Source: Anaeramoeba flamelloides
Taxonomy: Eukaryota > Metamonada > Anaeramoebidae
Assembly: GCA_027625915.1 (NCBI GenBank)
Contig: JANTQA010000057.1
Coordinates: 2,356,001 to 2,420,000, forward strand
DNA: 64,000 nt
Reading direction: 5' to 3'
In this document: positions 10,943 to 23,005 of the stretch, piece by piece
How the letters are laid out: each line of letters opens with the position of its first letter
How positions within the stretch are numbered: position 1 is the first letter of the stretch
Translations under genes and position numbers: made by a program
Notes under the pieces: generated by a model
Databases searched by the model: none
The model's input: only the letters and a program-made list of their open reading frames with translations
What the model was told of the DNA's origin: nothing

Positions 10943-13900
10943 ATGAATTTAAAAAAGAAAGTTTCAACCAACTACAAGAGTAACAGTGGTTTGTGTTGTA
11001 AGTGTAAAATATTACAGGGGCAGAGCTATGTCCGTGTTTTAGTTTTAGCAAGTCGAACAATCCACCAGCCAGAAGAACCAAACATAAAAGATTCCCTGAG
11101 TCGAAGCAAAACACCCAATCCAAAAGAATCAAAACAAATAAACTTAATAAACGAGCTAGGGATTTTAAAACTGTGTGATTCTTGTAAAAGTCAGGAACAA
11201 CAAGAAAAAATTGACTTTTCAATGTTTGGTTTGGTTGGATCATCTTTCATTACTTTAATACCAGAATCCATTCAAAAATCGTTAGATGAGGATTTCCAAT
11301 ATTCACAAACCAACCCACTACAAATCAAAGTTCCTTTATTAACCCAAAACACTCACCAAAGAAACAACAAAAAAACAGAACAATATAAAAGGCACAAAAA
11401 GAAAGAGAATAAAAAACGAAGATCTTTAAATCTCAATAAGCAAGCATCATTAAGGAAAAAAAAAAAGAAATTAGGTTGGAAAAAATTCATTATAAAGCAC
11501 AAAAACGAAGCAAAAGGTGGTGTTCTTTTTCTTCGAAAGAACGGAAAGGTTGTTGTCTTAAAAAAAGTACCAAACAATCTGAAAAATATCAACCAAAAGA
11601 AAAAAATAAAAAAATCCTTAACTCTAAATCAATATGGAAAGCTATCAAAAGAAAGTTACACATCGCTAAACAAGCACTTTGGTAACCAAAAAATGGTTAT
11701 TGAAAAAAAGAACCAAGCAGAAAAATCACCAAATAAAAGCACACTAAAAAAGAAAAGAGAAGCGATACTCAAAAAAAAATTGCTGATCGAGAAAAAGAAA
11801 ATGATGCAAAGTCTTGAAAAGAAAAAAAATTTTTCTTTGAATAATCCTTTTCATAAAATCTTTCTTGATCAGAAACAAAAGACACCAATGAAAAAAAAGA
11901 AGAAGAAATTTGGTAATACGAACTATTCTACAATGAAATTAAACCCTCAGTTAATAAAAACAAAAAGAAAGGCTAAAATTCTTTCAATTAACGAAATTCC
12001 TAAAACTGTTTTTGATCATAATGAAAATTACAACAAAGTCCCACTTCAAAATGAAAGTGATGACTTTGATGATTTTAGTGATGAAAACGAAAGCGGGGGC
12101 GAAAATGGAAGTGAAATTGAAATGGAAATTGAAAGGGTAAAAAAAGAAAATAAAAATGAGAGAAAAAGAAAAAAGAACAAAATTAATAAAAATCAAAAAA
12201 GAAAAAGAACAAACCAATCTTCAAACAATTTTAATAAAAAAATACAAAATGCTCAATTAATACAAAATGATCCGAGGGTAATTTATTTAAATTATTACTT
12301 GAATAAAAAAAAGAATGAACAATTAAATTTTCAAAGAATTGATCATTTTAATAAAGCAAAAACCTCTGAAAAGAAGTCTCAGAAGAAGCAATTATTTGAT
12401 TTTTTTCATTCATGCAATATACCTGAAATTGATTTTAATAGCCTAATTACTAATCAACAGTTTTTGATTCAAGTTGGTTCAAATTTTGATTCAGAAAGGG
12501 TTAAATCGTTAAATCAAATCCAAGCACAAATGTTTGGTTTGGTAAACAGAACAACCCAAGAATTGAATTCTGTTTTTGCTCAGTTAAAAAAAAAGCGTGA
12601 AGTAATTCAAGAAAGATTTGTCAATTTGATCTTGACCAATTACCATTCTAAAAAAAAATTACAAAGACAGAAACAGGAACAGAATATTTCAAATAATTAT
12701 CAGCAAGAGCAAGAGCAGGTTCAAGAGCAATTTCAATTCGAAAAACAAAAGCAAATCCAAGCCCAATTTGTACCATTTGTTAAACAGCAACAGCAACAGC
12801 AAATTCAAAATATTCCACAACAAAATCAAGAATTCCAAAATTATATACCAGTGCAAATGCAGCAGCGACAGCAACTTCCAAAACAAAATCAATTTCAACA
12901 AGAACATCAATTTGAAAATTACAATAAATTTCAACAAACCCCAAAACAACAACAAACCCAAATACACCAACAAGAACAAAATCCTTTTAATAATCAAATT
13001 TCAAATTACCAAAACAATAATATTGGGAATTATCACAGAAGTGATCAGAGATATTATCAAAATAATAATAACCAAGAAAATTCTAATTTCCAGCAGAATA
13101 ATTACCAAAATAGAAGAAATTATCAAGACGAGCATTACCAAAGAAATTTTCATCATTCTCAGCAAAGCCAACAACAATCGCAAGGTTTCCAAAATAATCC
13201 ACCATTTCAACAAAATAATCAGCTACAAATACAGCCACAGCCACAGCCACAGCCACAACCACAACAAGAATTTCAAAATTATCCACTAGACCAAATGCAA
13301 CAACAGCAATCACAATATCGTAACTATCAACAACAACAAATATCAAAACAACAATTTCAACAAAACCAAATAGAACAACAACAATTCCAAAACCAATCCC
13401 CACCAAAACAAATTCAAAAAGAACAACAGCAGCAGCGGCAGTCGCAACAAATGCAAAAAGAACAATTTCTTCAACAACAACAATTTCATCAAAAAGAACA
13501 ATTGCCACAACAACAGCAGCAGCAGCAACAACAACAACAAATACCAAAGCAATTACCCCAAGAACAACAACAACAATTACCTCAACAACGAAAATTTCAT
13601 CAAAAAGAACGATTTTCACAACAACAACGATTACAATTCCAACAGCCACAACAAATGCAAAAAGAACAATTTCTTCAACAACAACAAATATCAAAGCAAT
13701 TACCTCAGCAACAAATATCAAAACAACAATTTCAACAAAACCAAATAGAAAAACAACAATTCCAAAACCAATCCCCACCAAAACAATTTCTTCAACAACA
13801 ACAATTTCAACAGCAAGAACAATCTCAATTTTCTCGATCACCACAACAACAACAATTTCATCAAAAAGAACAATTACTTCAAAAAGAACAATTGCAGCAA

Positions 13901-14692
13901 CAACAACAGCAGCGGCAGCAGCAACAAATGCAAAAAGAACAATTTCAACAACCTCAACAATTTCATCATCAACAACAATTTTCACAACAACAACAACAAC
14001 AACAACTTCAAGATTATGAAGAAAAAAATATTAATTCTGATCTTTATAAAGAAAAGATTAAAATTGAACAAACACCAATAGAAAATCAAAGAAATGTACA
14101 AACTTTTTCAGAGTTTAAAAATTTCAATCAAAATGAAAACAGAATTAAAATTGAAAATGTAAACGAAAAAAATGAACATAATCAAAATTTACCGAACTTT
14201 TCTTCTTTACCAAGGCAAAATTCATCAAATCAAACAATGCCTTTTCAAAACAACTTCCAGCCCATTCCAAACCCAAGAAATATAAGAATTCCTCCAAATT
14301 TAAATCCTAATGATAATTTCCAAGTTTTTCAAAATAATGCACTGAATCCTAATTTCAATTTTAAACCAAATGTCGGATTAAATTTTCCACAAAACCCTCC
14401 CTTCCAGGATCACAATTTTCAACAATCAAATACAATGATACCACAAAATATCATGAATCAACAAAAAATGAATGATTGGAATAATAGTAATAGTAATAGT
14501 AATAGTAATAGTAATAGTCATAGTAATAGTAATATTAATAGTAATAGTAATAAACAGAAACAATTTGTTCCTCAGCAAAATAACCAATCAAGAAATGCAT
14601 TACAGTCTATTAATAATCCAATTGACGTGCATTTACTTTTAAATGATTATCTTCAATTAACAGAAGAAGAAAAAAAATTACGTAATTTATAA
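10943..14692 (+). CDS. Poly-Gln protein with N-terminal CxxC pairs, function unknown (1,249 aa)
   Basis: A single open frame starting at the first in-frame ATG (10943), ending in TAA; no intron needed. Residues 18-21 read CCKC and residues 78-81 read CDSC, a spacing that could bind one zinc ion (inference). Residues ~110-430 are very Lys-rich, with an acidic patch (~370-390) and basic stretches that could be nuclear localisation signals. Residues ~455-565 have normal composition (LFDFFHSCNIPEIDFNSLI..., LNSVFAQLKKKREVIQERF) and are predicted helical. From ~573 to ~1023 the protein is mostly Gln with repeated FQQ, QMQKEQF and FHQKEQ units. An Asn-Ser repeat lies at ~1181-1203, and the end is DVHLLLNDYLQLTEEEKKL. 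Composition suggests a nuclear or condensate-forming regulator, but I recognise no family. It is isolated, with several kb of spacer on both sides. Confidence 0.85.
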   Translation: MNLKKKVSTNYKSNSGLCCKCKILQGQSYVRVLVLASRTIHQPEEPNIKDSLSRSKTPNPKESKQINLINELGILKLCDSCKSQEQQEKIDFSMFGLVGSSFITLIPESIQKSLDEDFQYSQTNPLQIKVPLLTQNTHQRNNKKTEQYKRHKKKENKKRRSLNLNKQASLRKKKKKLGWKKFIIKHKNEAKGGVLFLRKNGKVVVLKKVPNNLKNINQKKKIKKSLTLNQYGKLSKESYTSLNKHFGNQKMVIEKKNQAEKSPNKSTLKKKREAILKKKLLIEKKKMMQSLEKKKNFSLNNPFHKIFLDQKQKTPMKKKKKKFGNTNYSTMKLNPQLIKTKRKAKILSINEIPKTVFDHNENYNKVPLQNESDDFDDFSDENESGGENGSEIEMEIERVKKENKNERKRKKNKINKNQKRKRTNQSSNNFNKKIQNAQLIQNDPRVIYLNYYLNKKKNEQLNFQRIDHFNKAKTSEKKSQKKQLFDFFHSCNIPEIDFNSLITNQQFLIQVGSNFDSERVKSLNQIQAQMFGLVNRTTQELNSVFAQLKKKREVIQERFVNLILTNYHSKKKLQRQKQEQNISNNYQQEQEQVQEQFQFEKQKQIQAQFVPFVKQQQQQQIQNIPQQNQEFQNYIPVQMQQRQQLPKQNQFQQEHQFENYNKFQQTPKQQQTQIHQQEQNPFNNQISNYQNNNIGNYHRSDQRYYQNNNNQENSNFQQNNYQNRRNYQDEHYQRNFHHSQQSQQQSQGFQNNPPFQQNNQLQIQPQPQPQPQPQQEFQNYPLDQMQQQQSQYRNYQQQQISKQQFQQNQIEQQQFQNQSPPKQIQKEQQQQRQSQQMQKEQFLQQQQFHQKEQLPQQQQQQQQQQQIPKQLPQEQQQQLPQQRKFHQKERFSQQQRLQFQQPQQMQKEQFLQQQQISKQLPQQQISKQQFQQNQIEKQQFQNQSPPKQFLQQQQFQQQEQSQFSRSPQQQQFHQKEQLLQKEQLQQQQQQRQQQQMQKEQFQQPQQFHHQQQFSQQQQQQQLQDYEEKNINSDLYKEKIKIEQTPIENQRNVQTFSEFKNFNQNENRIKIENVNEKNEHNQNLPNFSSLPRQNSSNQTMPFQNNFQPIPNPRNIRIPPNLNPNDNFQVFQNNALNPNFNFKPNVGLNFPQNPPFQDHNFQQSNTMIPQNIMNQQKMNDWNNSNSNSNSNSNSHSNSNINSNSNKQKQFVPQQNNQSRNALQSINNPIDVHLLLNDYLQLTEEEKKLRNL

Positions 14693-15888
14693 AAATTACG
14701 ATTTTTAATAACAAAAAAATTATTTAAAATATTTACATACATCTAATTATACAAAAACTCATATTATAAGTTACCATGGAATTAATTAATAAATAAAATA
14801 TGATATTTTTTTAATTGAAAAAAATATATTTATTGAATTTTTTCAAAATTTGTATTTTTAATTTTGTCATTTTGGTCAGCAAGAAATATATGATACGTTT
14901 TTTTTAATGGGTATGGCAAATTAATAAATATTATTATTATATATGATAGTAAATTTTCTTAAAAAAATAAAATCAATAATAAAACAAAGTACAATTCCCC
15001 AAATGAGTAACATATTGGTCATTATTGTTGTTAAAAATTATAATAATTATTTGCTTTTTGCAGTTCTTGAAATTTGATTTTTTTTAATATTGAATTAATA
15101 ACTCAATTTGTTATCATGATCGGTTTGTTTTATCAAGCTTTTTTTTTTTATTTTTTTGATAAAGAGATCAAAAAAACAATTTAAATTGCACTTGATCTTT
15201 ATTTGTTTTTTTATTTCGTATTTAGATATTATCATTATAGACGAGAATTGTTTATTTATTATGATTTTTATTTTTCCTTTGATTTTTAAAAGTTTTAATT
15301 TATCAATCTTTGATGATATTAAATCCAAACTCTTTTTCTGTTAAAGTTATACCAGCTTTATTGAAGAAATGTAATATTTTCTTTGAGTAGAATCCAGAAT
15401 TCTTCTCAAAATTAAGTTTTCAATTTCTAGATCAAGATCATTTTTTCTCATTTTGTAAAATTTTTTTTACTTTTTTAAAGTGATTTTTTTTCATTTTTTG
15501 ACAAAAAATCAATTCAAAAAAAAAAAATGTTTGAATTTCCAAATTAACTTTAAGGAATTTGACGCTTTATAATTTCTTTTAAAATGAATACATTGATTTT
15601 TAAAAAAAACTTATTGTCGACAATTTTAATTTTCTAAAGAAAATTTAAAATTTTGTACAAGAAATTAAAATAAAATGGACTCAAACAAATTTATAATATT
15701 TTATTTTTTTTGAAAATGTAAAGTTTGTTCAATTGTACTTTCATGAATATCAACTTGAATCTGGATTTTATTATTTTTCGTTAAATCGAAATAATCTTAT
15801 ATTAATTAATTCTTTAAAAAAAAAAAACAGTGAATTTTTTATTTTTTGGTGGGATACTTTAGCGAAATAGTGTTATCAAAGAATTCCT

Positions 15889-16089
15889 ATAGTTAGTTCC
15901 TCTTTTAAGACATAAACTTTCAACAAAATTTAAGGCAAGTAAAAAAACTTACAAATTAAGATAAAAATTTTGGATTATAGTAAAATAATTTGTTAAAAAA
16001 AAATTTCCAAATTTTGTGTTTTAATTTGAGATTTTTATGTACCTTAAATTATGTGGAAAGTTTGTGTCTTAAAAGTGTAATTTACTGTA
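15889..16089. mobile_element. CAGTCAGTTTCAC-type palindromic element, diverged copy
   Basis: Begins ATAGTTAGTTCCTCTTTTAA and ends with the inverted counterpart ...TTAAAAGTGTAATTTACTGT. The internal halves carry the family hallmarks AAACTTTCAAC...TTTAAGG and TTTTGTGTTTTAATTTGAG in inverted order. More diverged than the copies near 19 kb. Confidence 0.75.
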
Positions 16090-16600
16090 AAGAAGGAGGA
16101 ACGATAAAATTCCCAGACAGAAATGATAATTTTATTTGAAAGTCGTTAAATAATTGATATAGTAAATAAATGTAATTTAACAAATACACCAGAAGCATTT
16201 ACAATATAATTTTGAAACTATGGATAGAGATCAAAAATTAAAATCATATCTATTCTCTTTTTTGCAAATCATTACTGTTTAAGGGATTTTTTTATTTCTT
16301 TTTCAAGATAAATTTTGAAAAAAAAAAATTAATTTTTTTCTCAAATTTATGAAATATATTAAGTTTTACTGATATATTATTAAACAAATAATGGTAAATA
16401 TATAATTATTTATTGTTCTTTGGTCTTTAAAATATAAATAAAAATTCTCTTGTGATTATTTAAATTGGTCAATTTTTTTTTGAAAAAAAAAAATCTTATT
16501 TTCATTATTAATACTTCTGTAATCTCCAAAATAAAAGAAGCATAAAGAAGAAATAATAAGAAAGGATTCATTTATAAATTTTATGGATTCTTTTTGGTAA

Positions 16601-16641
<41 letters not shown>

Positions 16642-18279
16642 ATAGCACCCCAAATATACTACATACGTTTCAAACAAAATTTTTAATTTCAAATATTATC
16701 AAAGGATTATATACTATAGAATTTATAAACAATTATCTGAGAAACAAAACTTTATAATTAAAAATTGTATAGTTACTTATAATAAAAAAATAACTTGAAA
16801 AAAAAAAATTCAACATTAGAAAATTTTTTTTTATTATTGTGATTTTATTATTTATCTAAATTTTAATTTTTTTTTTTTTTTTTTTTTTTGATAAGTTTGT
16901 CTACACATCAAAAAACCTCTTATTTTTAATCATTAAAACACATCATACTTTACTGAAAATTATTTTGAGGTCTTTTGCACCCCAAAAATACATAAAATAC
17001 TTGATTAAATATTTTATTCATTACAAAAGATATATAGATATCACATAGAAAATTTGTTTTATCTATTGATTACCATTCAATAGTAATATATATTTTTGAT
17101 TTTAAATAATTATTCGATAAAAAAAAAATACAATTTAAATTTTAAAAAAATATAATAATATTTTTTTTCATTGTAAAATTTATAAATTTTTTCAACAAGA
17201 TTTTTTTTCAATTTTTGATGATTTGGGCAATATTTGGAATCAGATTAATAATTTATTTTTTTTTTTTATTATTAACTATTTTTTAATTTTTGACTTTTTA
17301 AAATCTAATAATAAAATAAACAATATTATTGAATTAGATACCATATATCAGAACTTATTTTCCAAGATCTGGATTAATTTAGAAAGGAAAATTTCAAATT
17401 TCTCAAATATATTCTTCAAATTTTAAATAGTAACAAAATTCAAAAAAAAAAAAAAATTGGTTTCAAGATTCTTTTATTATCTTTGAATAATATTGAAGAG
17501 TTATTTTTTATTTTTTTTTTAAAATTTAGGATTAATTATTTTATCGATTAAAATGCTTATATCTGTTTAATTTGAATTTAATAAATGAAATTATTTTACA
17601 ATTTATTTTTTTTTTTTGATTTTCAATTATTTTCTATTGTTTAAATAACATTTTTCGAAAATTATTCATATTAAACCCTTAGTTTTGGCCTAAAGAAATA
17701 AATTTAATTTGTTTCTTGATTGGATATTTATTGAAATTATTTCAGTAATTTATTTTATAATTATTTTTTTAAGAAAAAAATTTTCAAATTTATTTGATTA
17801 TTATTATAAATAAATCTCTTGAGTTTTGAATTACTATTAATGTAATAAAATTTCCGATTTAAAAAAATAAAATAAAAATAAAAATCTTTAAAAAAAATGT
17901 AAAAATGAATAATTATTATACTTTTTTTCCAATTTCAAAAAAAAAATCAATTACAAACTACTTTATCTTTGAACTATTTTGGCTTTTTATTATAATTAAA
18001 ATCTGGATTAAAGACGAATAAGAAAATAAATATATTAGTGCATCGATATTATTTTAAATCTAATTTAAAAAACTTGATGTAATTTAAGTAAATCCAGGGT
18101 GCTCGGGGATATATATATATATACTAAATTCTTATTTTCAGTTGGATAAAGTCTTTAAAAAATATGAGTTAAATTAATTTAATTAGCCCCAGGTACAAAT
18201 ACAGATCTTTTAATTTGACTGCATATTCCTAAAATAGTAAGATAATGTAATTATTTCATTCCATCGTCTTATTTTTTTG

Positions 18280-18760
18280 AATAATATTTAAGTGTATATC
18301 CACATTTTATCAAATATGAGTATTAAATTTTTTGCAAAGCTGAATTATTCAAATTATATATTTAATCAAATAACTTAATATTTTATTCAATAATGTGATG
18401 GAAGATATGCTGGTAGTAATACATTTAGATACTAACTAAAAAATGGAAATAAAAATTATTAAAAAATTGATAAAGAAAAAATAAAAATAATTATGATTTT
18501 CTTAGTGGATCTTCTATATAGTATTAGATATAATTATTTTTTATTTCCTCATTTTTATTTTTAATTATAAATTAAAAAAATATTTATTTAGAAATTTTTC
18601 AATAACTAATTACTTTCCATTTCATAAGAAACCCAAAAATCAATTATCATATAAATTTTAATCAAATTTATATAATTCGTAATTTTTTTCTCTCAGTGTA
18701 GAACTTTTTTAAAGAATCCCTCTTCAGAAATAAAAATTTATTGGGTGTGTTTATTTGGTT
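18280..18760. repeat. Dispersed repeat family 2, copy A
   Basis: Shares a collinear set of motifs with 37630-38040: CTGAATTATTCAAATTAT, then a ~300-nt AT-rich middle, then TTCAGAAATA(T/A)A(G/A)ATTTATT near the end. A short version of the last motif recurs near 49150. Class unknown. Confidence 0.5.
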
Positions 18761-18863
18761 TTCTTTTATTAATTTTCTTTCAATTCACAAGCCAAAATAA
18801 TTAAAACTCTTTTACATCTTTTTTAAAACCAATATTTTCTTTTTCTTTGTGTAAAATCTTTTA

Positions 18864-19059
18864 CAGTCAGTTTCACTTTTAAGACACAAACTTTCTACGA
18901 AACTTAAGGCACAAAAAAGTCTCAAATTAAAACACATTTTTTGGAATTTTAATTTTCAAAAATTATTTGACTAGAATTTGAATTTTGTGCCTTAATTTGA
19001 GATTTTTTTTGTGCCTTACATTTCGTAGAAAGTTTGTGTCTTAAAAATGAAACTGACTG
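18864..19059. mobile_element. CAGTCAGTTTCAC-type palindromic element (196 bp)
   Basis: CAGTCAGTTTCACTTTTAAG at 18864 is mirrored by CTTAAAAATGAAACTGACTG ending 19059. TA lies directly outside both ends (18862-18863, 19060-19061), consistent with a Tc1/mariner-type TA target duplication. Almost the whole element is one palindrome, with GGCACAAAAAA and CTCAAATTAA motifs in each half. No ORF. Confidence 0.88.
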
Positions 19060-19102
19060 TATTGATTTTTTTCAATTTAATGAATTCAACCATTTTACAT
19101 TA

Positions 19103-19298
19103 CAGTCGGTTTCACTTTTAAGGCACAAACTTTCAACGAAATGTAAGGCACAAAAAAAATCTCAAATTAAGGCACAAAATTCAAATTTTAGTAAAAATAA
19201 ATTGTAAAAAAAAAATTCCAAATTTTGTGCCTTAATTTGAGATTTTTTTGTGCCTTAAATTCCGTTGAAAGTTTGTGCCTTAAAAGTGAAACTGACTG
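19103..19298. mobile_element. CAGTCAGTTTCAC-type palindromic element (196 bp)
   Basis: CAGTCGGTTTCACTTTTAAG to ...TTAAAAGTGAAACTGACTG, TA on both sides (19101-19102, 19299-19300). Same length as the copy that ends 43 bp upstream, and very similar to it, so both are probably young or the pair arose by repeat insertion into the same site. Confidence 0.9.
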
Positions 19299-19902
19299 TA
19301 ATTTTTGAAGTGAGATTATTATAATTTACTTTATTGATAAAAATATTAAAAAAAAAAAAATAATAATAATTTGGAATATAAATTTATCAAGATAGATTAT
19401 AGTTAAATAATAATGAATAGTAATCGGGTGTGAAATCGAGGGTAATGACTTGTTTTAATTATAATCTGAATGAAGGGCATATAGAAAAAAAATCTTGGAA
19501 AATATCCATTATTGAATTTTTTCATATTTTTTTGATTTCAATGACTTTCTTTAGAAATTTTTTGTTCTTGTTTGGACTTTAAAAAAAAGAAGATTTGTGT
19601 AAATTTACAAATTCTCCTTTCTGTTTTAATGGTTTATTCTAAGATTGATTTCAAGCCTTTCACAGAAACACATTTTCCATCACAAAATTATAATTTAATA
19701 AAACCAAAAATTAAATCAAAAAAAAATCTTGAAAAAAATAGAAAATTTTAAGATGTCAGCTCCAATTTATTGTGGATATTCAAGAAATTGTGCAAAAGGC
19801 CATATTTCAGTTTCAAAGTGTATAATATCCCATCGAACTAAAAACTATTATTTTCAGTGAGGCTTCAACTAGAAATTTTTCAAAAAATAGAAAATTTACC
19901 TA

Positions 19903-20386
19903 CTCTCATCAAAATAAAACGTGCAAAAAAATTTAATACGTGTTTCAATATAAAAAGTGTGTTTTTTTTTTGTTCTAGAAGACCTACGCATCAACCGATC
20001 AAAGTAACCAATAAAAAACCCTAAATAAATATGTTACTGATTTCTTAAAGTACTATTATTTATAAAGAAATTCTAAAAATGAAGGATAAAATTATAAAAT
20101 TTATCTCAAAAAATTAAGTAATTTTATGGATCAAGTTTTATAATAAATCGAAAAAAAAAATAACAAAATAATTGAGAATATTATGAAAAATTTTCAACAA
20201 ATCGCATGAATAATTTAAATTTTACTTAAAATATACAGATCTTTACTTTCAAAATCGTTTTGAACTTAGGTATACTATTGTTTGTAGATTGGATGTTACC
20301 TTGGTACAAGAAGAAAAAAAAAAGCACAGATAATATTTTTCGAAACATAGATTATAGTTGTTGTGCAGGCATTATTTTGATCACTG
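19903..20386. mobile_element. Non-autonomous TIR element, 484 bp, inverted relative of 39704-40181
   Basis: The right end (reverse strand) reads CAGTGATCAAAATAATGCCT, nearly the left end of the 39704 copy (CAGTAATCAAAATAATGCGT). The left end CTCTCATCAAAATAAAACGT matches that copy's other end. Internal sequence also matches in reverse orientation along the length (for example TACTTTCAAAATCGTTTTGA, TTCTTAAAGTACTATTATTT). The flanking TA is intact on the left only. No transposase. Confidence 0.8.
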
Positions 20387-20854
20387 TTGTTTACTACGAA
20401 ACAACTCATTTACCAAAAAAATAAATACCCATTGAGTACTCTATAGCAGCGTCATTTCATACTCAGTTATTGTGTTAATGGTTTAACTTCTTGAAAAGAA
20501 TTCTCATTCTGAAAAAATTAGAAAAAAAAATACTAACTTTAAAGTTAAAATCACACATTTAAAAAAAAAATCTTTGTCAAATGAATTTTTGGAATTAAAA
20601 TTTCTAAACAATGAGTTTAACGTGATTTTCAATTAGAAGATCAAATTTGAAAATATTTTTAACTTGCAAAATTAAATAATAATAATATATAAAACAAGGA
20701 TGGGTATTTTTTTATGTTTATTGATTTTAAAGGGCAATTAAGGAATTGTTAAATTAAAATTAAGATATGATATAAGAAGAAAGGTTAAAGTGTTGGAATT
20801 CTGAAAAATTCCTATTTTTTTCCAAAGAAATTATCTGTGGATAAATTCATGGGA

Positions 20855-20871
20855 GGGGGGGGGGGGGGGGG
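20855..20871. repeat. G17 homopolymer
   Basis: Seventeen consecutive G in an otherwise AT-rich spacer; G4-prone on the + strand. The length may be unreliable because long homopolymers are hard to sequence. Confidence 0.9.
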
Positions 20872-21966
20872 ATTAAAGTCTTTGAAGAGTCTTTTTAGCA
20901 ATAATTTTTGGTTTTTTGGCTATAAACATAGTTATTAAATCAAAATTTTTTATATCTATTTCGAAAAAAAGATCATTTGAAAAAAAAAATCTCCTATTGG
21001 CCAATAAAATTTAGAAAAGAAATTGTCGACCAGTTTAGATGTTCTTAAAAACTTGGGCACTAAAAAACAAAAGAACAAAACCCAAATAAGTTAAAAATAT
21101 TAAATATTTATTAGTTGGGTAAAGGAAAGAAATTTCAGTCCAATTTACTTTTAACATTATTGAAAGAATAATATCAAAAAGGTTAATTATTTATTCAAAA
21201 ATTTTTTTTTAACAACAAAATCTAAAAAAATATTAACTTTGCGAAATCAAAGCCTCCTCTTGAATAATTGGATTAGATATCGTTTTTTGCAATAATTTTT
21301 GTCAGTTGGTTAACAAAATTATCTACCCAAGATGCGAAAATAATCAACAAACTTGAACAACGATCCAAACAAAGGGAATTTCGTTTTCCTATATTCGATC
21401 AAATTATAATTTAAAATTTAAAAAAAATTAACTTGAAATACACAGTATTTTAATTCCTAAAATAATGGTAAACTCTTTTCACAGAAAAGAATTGTTGTTT
21501 TGTCTTCTGATCCAAAAAAGGTTTTACTTTTTCTGTTATTCTCTCTCTTTACAATTGGAAAGTTAAAAAAAATTAACTTACAACATATTATTATTGATAA
21601 CTTTATCTTAAACGTTACTAATCTCTTTTCGGGTTGAAGAAACCTATGAGTGTCATTTGTAAGAAATGAGATGGGAAATATGAAAAATGAAAAAAAAAAA
21701 AAAATAGTTAAAGGCAAAAATTAAAAAAAAAAATGAGTTAATTTTATTGCAAAAAGAAGAATTCTTCGAGCACACACACTCCCTTTGAAGCAACACCAAA
21801 CAAAAAAGAAATGTGTAAATTTCAAGAAAAAAAAAATATTCAGAAAAAAGTGTAAAAAATAAAACAAATTTATAATGTTAAAAATAAGAAAAAGAAAATT
21901 CCCTCTTTTCTATTCTGTAATACTATTATGACAACTCTAAAATGAGTAAGAAGGGTATATTTTCCA

Positions 21967-23005
21967 TTAATTCTTCGATTTGGTGGTTTCTTCGGTCGTT
22001 GTCGGGATATTTTTCCTTCGAATGAGGCGGTTTGACCAAAATTTGTTTTTTCTTTTATATTTTTGGCTCTTGTCAGATTTTTTGTCTTGTTCGGTTTTGT
22101 TTGTAATTTTTTTCATAAGCGAATCTGGCTTTAATTTTTTTTTGGAGTGCTTTTTCTTTTTTTTACGAACTTCTGCTTCGTGTTCAGAGTAAGCGTTTTT
22201 CTTTTTTTTGTTTTTCTTGAGTCTATTTTTAATGGTTTTCTTCTTTCGTTTTTTGTTTTGGAGAGAGTTTGTTGGATATAATTTGGAGTGGTTGTCTTGT
22301 TTGTCAAATGTCCTTGGCGACAGGATGTGTAAGTGTGTATTGACCACGAAGTCAGAGTCTTCTGTCAGTTCTGTAAGATCTGTTCTTTCTGTTAAATCAG
22401 TCATCGACATGAAAGCCCGATCGAATTTTGGGGTCGAACGAGAAACAATCATAACTTCTGAGTTATTTTCAGAGTCGAACTCGAGAGAAACATCGTCATA
22501 AAACACAATTTCTTGAACTTTTTCTTGGATCACTTGGTTTTGTTGCTGGAGTGACTGCTTTTTCTTTTTCAAATATTCCAATTTGGAATTCAAAGAATTC
22601 TTTTCAATTTTTAATTTTTGAGATTTTTTTGCCAATTTACTTCTTTTTTCATTTGAGTCTTCCAAGTTGCTTATTTTTTGAAGTAGTTTTTCTATTTGGA
22701 TTTTTGAAACAAGATACAATAATAACAGATTTTTTATGATTGAAAAAAAAAAAGAGTAAAAAAAAAATTAACAGGTTAATTTGGGCAAAATAAAGAAAGG
22801 GAAATATACTTTTTAATGTTTGGATTCGTTCTTCAAATGAGTGACGGTCTTCTTTCGCCTTTTCTTTCAATTGTTCGATTCTTTCTTTTAAATCCTGTCT
22901 TGTGACTTTTGTGTCGAGATGTTCTTCTTGTAATTTCCCCATTTGTCTCTCAAATGTCTCCATTTGGATCTTTTGAATTAAAATTGGTGATTTGGTTTCG
23001 AACAT
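21967..23005 (-). CDS. Coiled-coil protein with basic tail, function unknown (two exons, 306 aa)
   Basis: Exon 1 is 23005-22810 and exon 2 is 22691-21967 on the minus strand; the join (A|AA) gives ...RIQTLKKKLLQKISNLE... and keeps the heptad pattern going, which supports the splice. An in-frame stop lies shortly upstream of the ATG, so 23005 is the likely start unless another 5' exon exists. Residues ~10-130 are a long coiled coil (QMGKLQEEHLDTKVTRQDLK, LEYLKKKKQSLQQQNQ). An acidic linker follows (YDDVSLEFDSENNS, DLTERTDLTELTEDSDF), then a strongly basic C-terminal third (KKRKKKTIKNRLKKNKKKKN). The layout fits a nuclear or cytoskeletal scaffold protein, but I recognise no family. Confidence 0.75.
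22692..22809 (-). other. Intron of the coiled-coil gene (118 bp)
   Basis: Minus-strand donor GTATATTT follows ACATTAAAA; acceptor CCAAATAG precedes AAAAACTACTT. T-rich interior. Removal joins two open frames in phase 1. Confidence 0.8.

Larger units (their letters stand above)
14693..21966. other. Long spacer between the poly-Gln and coiled-coil genes
   Basis: No convincing gene. It holds three copies of the ~195-bp CAGTCAGTTTCAC element (15889, 18864, 19103), a 484-bp TIR element (19903-20386), one member of a dispersed repeat pair (18280-18760), a (TA)n tract near 16606-16638 and a G17 run at 20855-20871. The rest is T- or A-rich sequence with short ORFs that look random. Confidence 0.6.

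Noticed and set aside
13083-13985. 300-codon minus-strand ORF rich in Val, Ile and Ala
   Set aside because: It is the reverse complement of the CAA/CAG poly-Gln tract; the repeat has no stops on the opposite strand, so the frame is a mirror artefact.
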